Source: Luzula sylvatica
Taxonomy: Eukaryota > Streptophyta > Magnoliopsida > Poales > Juncaceae
Assembly: GCA_946800325.1 (NCBI GenBank)
Contig: OX326960.1
Location: 22,311,150 to 22,375,149 of the forward strand
DNA length: 64,000 bases
Reading direction: 5' to 3'
Shown here: piece after piece, positions 59,689 through 64,000 of the stretch
Position numbering within the stretch: the stretch's first letter is position 1
Layout of the letters: each line of letters opens with the position of its first letter
Translations under genes and position numbers: made by a program
The notes under the pieces: model-generated
What the model was told of the DNA's origin: nothing
The model's database searches: none
What the model saw: the letters and a program-made list of their open reading frames with translations, nothing else

Positions 59689-61619
59689 GTACAATGAGTA
59701 TTTCGGTAATTAGGGTGTGTACAAGTAATATTAGTTTTCAATTATGGTACATTACAATATTGCAGTCCAATTATGCATATTAATGATTTAACCTTTTTTA
59801 TGATATGTTAGGTGACATATATTAGAAGCATTTCCATGGTACATGAAGAAAGAACTCAACCTGTTGATTAACAAATTGTCAACAATGGAGTGTTTGAGTT
59901 ATCAAAATGTGAAATAACTTTTCTAATTTTGTCTTCTCTTTTTATTGAATTATCAAAATAATCTTATCTTCTGCTTCGTTGTAATATGGATTAGGCCTTT
60001 CGTCATATATGTTGTTGATTTTTTTTTTTAAATGATATTTACTGATATAAAATTATGGTTTTATCATTTAAGATCTGTTATGTGATCGTAAATTAAATTC
60101 GAGATTGTCAACAATGGAGTGTTTGAGTTGACACAATCAATCATATTTGTGCGAGGTTATAGATTCGAATCTCATTGATTAAATATGCGATTTAAGATTA
60201 ATTGCATAAATATAGCAAGAATCTCAGAAAAAAATTATAAGTACAACAAAATGGTTGGAGATGCGAAAATAATTTTCAAAACTTGTGATTCATCCTGTAT
60301 TATTGTCCTAGTGTCTTTTAAGTATCATGCATGATTGATGATGACAATGCAAAAATCGTGTTGCAATGAAAAAAGCATGATGAGATGGGTAATATAGCAG
60401 AATTGATATATGCCAAAATTAAGTTTTCAGTTGACAGAGAAAATAATTACATAAGTTATTAAAAAAAAAATAAGAAAAATCATATAAGAAAGTTTGAATA
60501 AAAATTAAGAAAGAAAAGTGAGTGCAAGGTCTTCTAAAGTGCTTTCACTAAGATTAATTATAATAATGAAATATCAGAGAAATTCAAAGAAAATAATTGA
60601 TATGATTTCTATAAGTAGTTTATACAATTTCAGTAGGATTGGAAAATGCGACTTTTTTAGTGTGGTATCCGAGAATAAAATTTCTGTTTTTGAAGCGAAA
60701 CATAGTTATACTATCAGGCGAAATTATAGTTTTTGTAATGTTTTGATTTTACTAGTCCATTTTTAATTGTATCTATTTTTAATACTCTAAATTTGCAGAT
60801 CGATCTCAAAAACTGTATCCAAATTTTCATTTTTAATTGTATCTATTTTTGAAGCGAAACGTTTTTTATTTATGAAAGTTTATGAACATTATATTAATAT
60901 ATTAATATGAAAAAACAATTGCATATCAATATTAATAGGATATTGGTATTCACACTGATAGTAATTTCCATTAACATTGGCAGGAAAAATATAACAAAAA
61001 TATAATAAATTCACAAAATAATATTATAGAAAAGTAATAATATATATTGTCATTTGAATACATACAATGAACTTACAAAATAATAAAAAAATATATATGT
61101 GAAAAGTTTTATATACCGGAGACCTTCAGTAAATATAATACGAGTTCGTTTAAGATCAGAATATCCGACAAAAGACTTTTTTATTGATCACGTAATGGAT
61201 ATGATTTGAGAAGATCGAATATATTATATGAAGATTGCTTTGTTTGGATTTTCACTTCCACAATCTACGCGAGCTTCTTCTCATATATGAGTATAATTTG
61301 GAGTGAAATAATAAAAAAAATTATTTGAATTGACCGTTCTTGAACTGACACGTCAATTAACATTTACTAATATTAACATATTATAAATTATTGACGTGTT
61401 AATTAAACGTGTCAATTAACATTTAGTTGAGTCAATTATAAATGTTAAGCAATTTACTTGTCATCTTATCAAAGATATTGGGATGAGTTTGGGAGGCCAA
61501 GTATTTTTTCACTTTATATATGAGTATAATTTGGAGTGAAAAAATAATAAAAAAAATGCACACGTGGCGGTTTTTTATGAAATGTTTAGAATTATACCTA
61601 TGTTTAGAAAATATTGAGA
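59689..61619. other. AT-rich spacer with a sulfurtransferase 3' flank copy
   Basis: 59920-60660 repeats the flank seen after the other copies. The inverted CGTGTCAATTAAC/GTTAATTGACGTG-type words at 61340-61430 form a small palindrome. No gene. Confidence 0.5.
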
Positions 61620-61711
61620 CTTTAGGGCTAATTTGCAAAATAAAAGAACATGAAAATTTGGATAGAGTTTTTTAGATTGTGAAAATATTTTAGGGATTAA
61701 ATGATCTGGTT
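61620..61711 (+). pseudogene. Sulfurtransferase intron 6 / exon 7 start, cut by a LINE
   Basis: GGGCTAATTTGCAAAATAAA and GGATAGAGTTTTTTAGATTG lead to acceptor TTTTAG and exon 7 text GGATTAAATGATCTGGTTG at 61694, which stops where the LINE begins. Confidence 0.82.
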
Positions 61712-63419
61712 GCTGCCTCTGCTCATATCTAACTGCCAGACAGCTTTCATACAAGGGCGATCAATTCTTGACTCATTCACTGCCACAAGAGAAATTCTCT
61801 CTCAATACCATAAGAGGAAAATACCATCTATTATGCTTAAAATTGACTTCCAAAAAGCATTTGATACAATTTCATGGGATTACTTATTTTATATCTTAAA
61901 GGCAAAAGGGTTTGATGATAAGTGGATCAAATGGGTTTCACACATTCTTTCTTCTTCCAGTTCAGGAATACTTACTAACGGTACTCTAGGCAAATACTTC
62001 AATCACAAGAGAGGTGTCAGACAAGGCGACCCTCTCTCACCATTACTGTTCAACTTGGCGGTTGATGGTTTACAAACAATTATCCGCAATATTGGGCCAA
62101 GTCTCGCATCCCCCATTCTCTTAGCTCCGCAAACAATTCAATATGCTGACGACACTATCATTATTCTCGAGGCCCACCCGACTAACCTTCGTATTATCTC
62201 CCATGCCCTGGCATCCTTCACCAAAATATCCGGACTTCAAATTAACTGGACAAAATCGGGCTTTGTCCCAATAGCGATACCAGATGAAAATATTCCCCAC
62301 TTAACCTCTCTTTTAAAATGTGACAAAAAAAACCTACCTATCCAATACCTAGGCCTCCCTCTCTCTATCAAAAAGCCTTCCCGTCTTGCTTTCCAACCAC
62401 TCATTACCAAATTATCACAAAGGCTAAACAAATGGCAAGGTCAAATGCTATCTTTAGGCGGTAGAATCACTCTAATCACATCAGTATTAGCTGCCTTACC
62501 AATATATTACATGCAAGTATTTCGTATTCCTGCCACAATACTTAAAGAAATCAACTTCATCATCAGGAATTTTTTCTGGTCAGGCACAAACAAAACATCA
62601 GCCGGCAAATACCTGGTCAAATGGTCAAAAGTATGCCAACCTAAGAAACATGGAGGACTAGGCCTTCCCAATCTTCACATCCAAAATACTTCAATTTTAT
62701 TGAAGTGGCTTTTTAAAATAGATTTTCAAGAAAATTCATTGTGGACTCACTTCATTAAACAAATTTACGGAATACCTTAAACACAACTACTTTCTGCACA
62801 GGCTCTAAGATTCTCTTCTTACTTCGTTAAAGACCTACTCAAACTTCTTCCAATATACAAATTCCTGTCCCATTCCGAAAATGGTCAAAAGTCTTTTCTC
62901 AACAGAACCACACCATCACTCAAATTCTCTACCAAAGAAGTCTACGATATACTAGTACACCCGGGCATAATATGCACCTGGACAAGTCAGCTCTTTAAGA
63001 TAAAAACTCCACTTAAAATAAAGCTTTTCATCTGGTTGGCACTCAACAATAGAATCCTAACACAAGAAAACCTAATGAAAAGAGGATGGCCTCATATTAC
63101 GGCATGTGTGCTCTGTTCTGAAACCACCGAATCGACATCACACCTATTCAATCAATGCAATTTTGCCAAAAGCTGCTTCAGTAACATAGGACTAGACAAT
63201 CGCGAACACTCTTGTCTATTGGCAGCATGGCAGCACAAGCACCAGAAGAAATTATCGAAATCTGAGAAATACCGTCAACAACAAAAATGGGCTGCTACTG
63301 TGTGGCTTCTGTGGAAGGAAAGGAACAATAGAATCTTCAACCGGAAAGGGAAAACACCACTCCTCCTGGTGGACAATATTAGGGAACTAGTTCAATCTTG
63401 GAAACTAGCAGGAATCTAG
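61712..63419 (+). pseudogene. LINE ORF2: reverse transcriptase and zinc-knuckle region, one stop
   Basis: Reads CQTAFIQGRSILDSF, LKIDFQKAFDTISW, RGVRQGDPLSPLLF and QYADDTIII, then LPIQYLGLPLSIKKPS, WQGQMLSLGGRITLITSVLA and KKHGGLGLPNLHIQN. A single in-frame TAA at 62778-62780 interrupts it. The same frame continues with IKLFIWLALNNRILTQENLM, the zinc motif CVLCSETTESTSHLFNQC and WAATVWLLWKERNNRIFN to 63419. The endonuclease and first RT block are missing through 5' truncation. Confidence 0.92.
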
Positions 63420-63558
63420 AGTCGTTAGAGGTTCCAAATTTGTTTTTTAGTCAAACCTTATTTTTAATGTTCATATTTCCTTACATTACCTGATACTAGT
63501 ATGACTGTTTCGTTTGTAACAATTGGCGCTCAACGCATTTATGAAAGAAATACAGTTT
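61712..63558 (+). mobile_element. 5'-truncated LINE (family C)
   Basis: Starts inside the RT, abutting the sulfurtransferase fragment, and ends somewhere near 63558 after ATTTATGAAAGAAATACAG. No clear poly(A) or target duplication. A related relic is at 44860-45700. Confidence 0.8.
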
Positions 63559-64000
63559 CGGATCAACCGTAGAAGTGTACACAAGGATAAACGAATGTAG
63601 TCGTACATTCGTGGCCATAACTTTCAGTGGGAAAATCCAATTAGAATGGTTCAAATTGGGTTAGATAGATAATGAGATTATCTACAACCTTCATATAAAA
63701 ATATATTTCATATGAACGAAGTATAAGTGTCGTTTCTGTGAAATACCGAAAGGGTGCAACAGTATGACATACAGTTAGTAAAACAGTCATAACTTTTGCA
63801 TACGAACTCCAATTGGGCTGGGCCAAATTGGGTTGAGTAGATAATAAGATTATCTACAACTTTCGTGTTGGTTGATTTTCTGTCAGAGAAATTTATCAAT
63901 TTCGTCTGGACAGAATACTGAACAGGTTCATACAGTTTTCTGTGTGAAAGGGTGTATATTGGATATACATGCCTTTTGGCTAATCCTTATCCTATTAGGT
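63559..64000. repeat. Repeat related to 42960-43300
   Basis: Shares text such as GGTTCAAATTGGGTTAGATA, ACATACAGTTAGTAAAA and CGAACTCCAATTG with the LTR-like region at 42960-43300. It is probably part of the same retroelement type and runs off the window. Confidence 0.65.

Noticed and set aside
60126..60190. AGATTCGAATCTC resembling a tRNA B box, possible SINE
   Set aside because: No A box, poly(A) or target duplication was found, and the text is part of the repeated sulfurtransferase flank.

Overview
This is a stretch of a plant nuclear genome, almost certainly a eudicot. It is AT-rich, has intron-containing GDSL-lipase and rhodanese genes, a plant-type group A bZIP exon pair, and plant L1-type LINEs, hAT, Helitron and copia elements. 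I cannot place it more precisely from sequence alone. Only four genes look intact: three GDSL esterase/lipases (5130-6732, 27691-29238, 36308-37881, all +, five exons each) and one single-domain rhodanese/sulfurtransferase (51353-52445, +, seven exons). The rest is transposable elements, gene relics, simple repeats and AT-rich spacer.

Layout. 1-5.1 kb: an LTR fragment, small tandem repeats and unrecognised spacer. 5.1-6.7 kb: GDSL gene 1. 7.2-13.9 kb: a nest of elements. A near full-length L1 LINE with an 18-bp target-site duplication (TSD) sits in the tip of a foldback element, contains a hAT with its own 8-bp TSD, and is followed by the tail of a second LINE. 15.1-15.4 kb: a bZIP domain fragment (-). 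16.6-22.2 kb: a second, inverted LTR fragment, a GC-rich possible organelle-derived piece, and a satellite of about 124-bp monomers split by a hAT element. 22.2-29.3 kb (block A) and 33.5-38.0 kb (block B): a segmental duplication, each copy holding a copia LTR with gag relic and one GDSL gene. 30.8-32.9 and 45.7-47.6 kb (block C, two copies): a second segmental duplication with a possible B-box relic. 38.6-41.2 kb: two Helitrons joined head to tail. 41.3-43.6 kb: copia 3' end and LTR. 43.6-44.9 and 47.7-50.1 kb: two hAT elements with perfect 8-bp TSDs. 51-61.7 kb: a decaying tandem family of the sulfurtransferase gene (one intact copy, one pseudogene split by a LINE, two terminal-exon fragments). 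61.7-63.6 kb: another truncated LINE.

How it fits together. The GDSL genes make secreted serine hydrolases; copies 2 and 3 differ at about ten residues and share their promoter region, so they arose by recent segmental duplication, while copy 1 is older. The sulfurtransferase is the plastid-targeted SEN1/Ntdin type. Small gene families here are copied as blocks and then broken by LINE and DNA-transposon insertions. The insertions have clear TSDs, so the order of events can be read. I see no CRISPR, operon or defence system. The most interesting material is the tandem Helitron pair, the conserved LINE 3' hairpin, the dimeric satellite, and the duplicated gene blocks with datable insertions.
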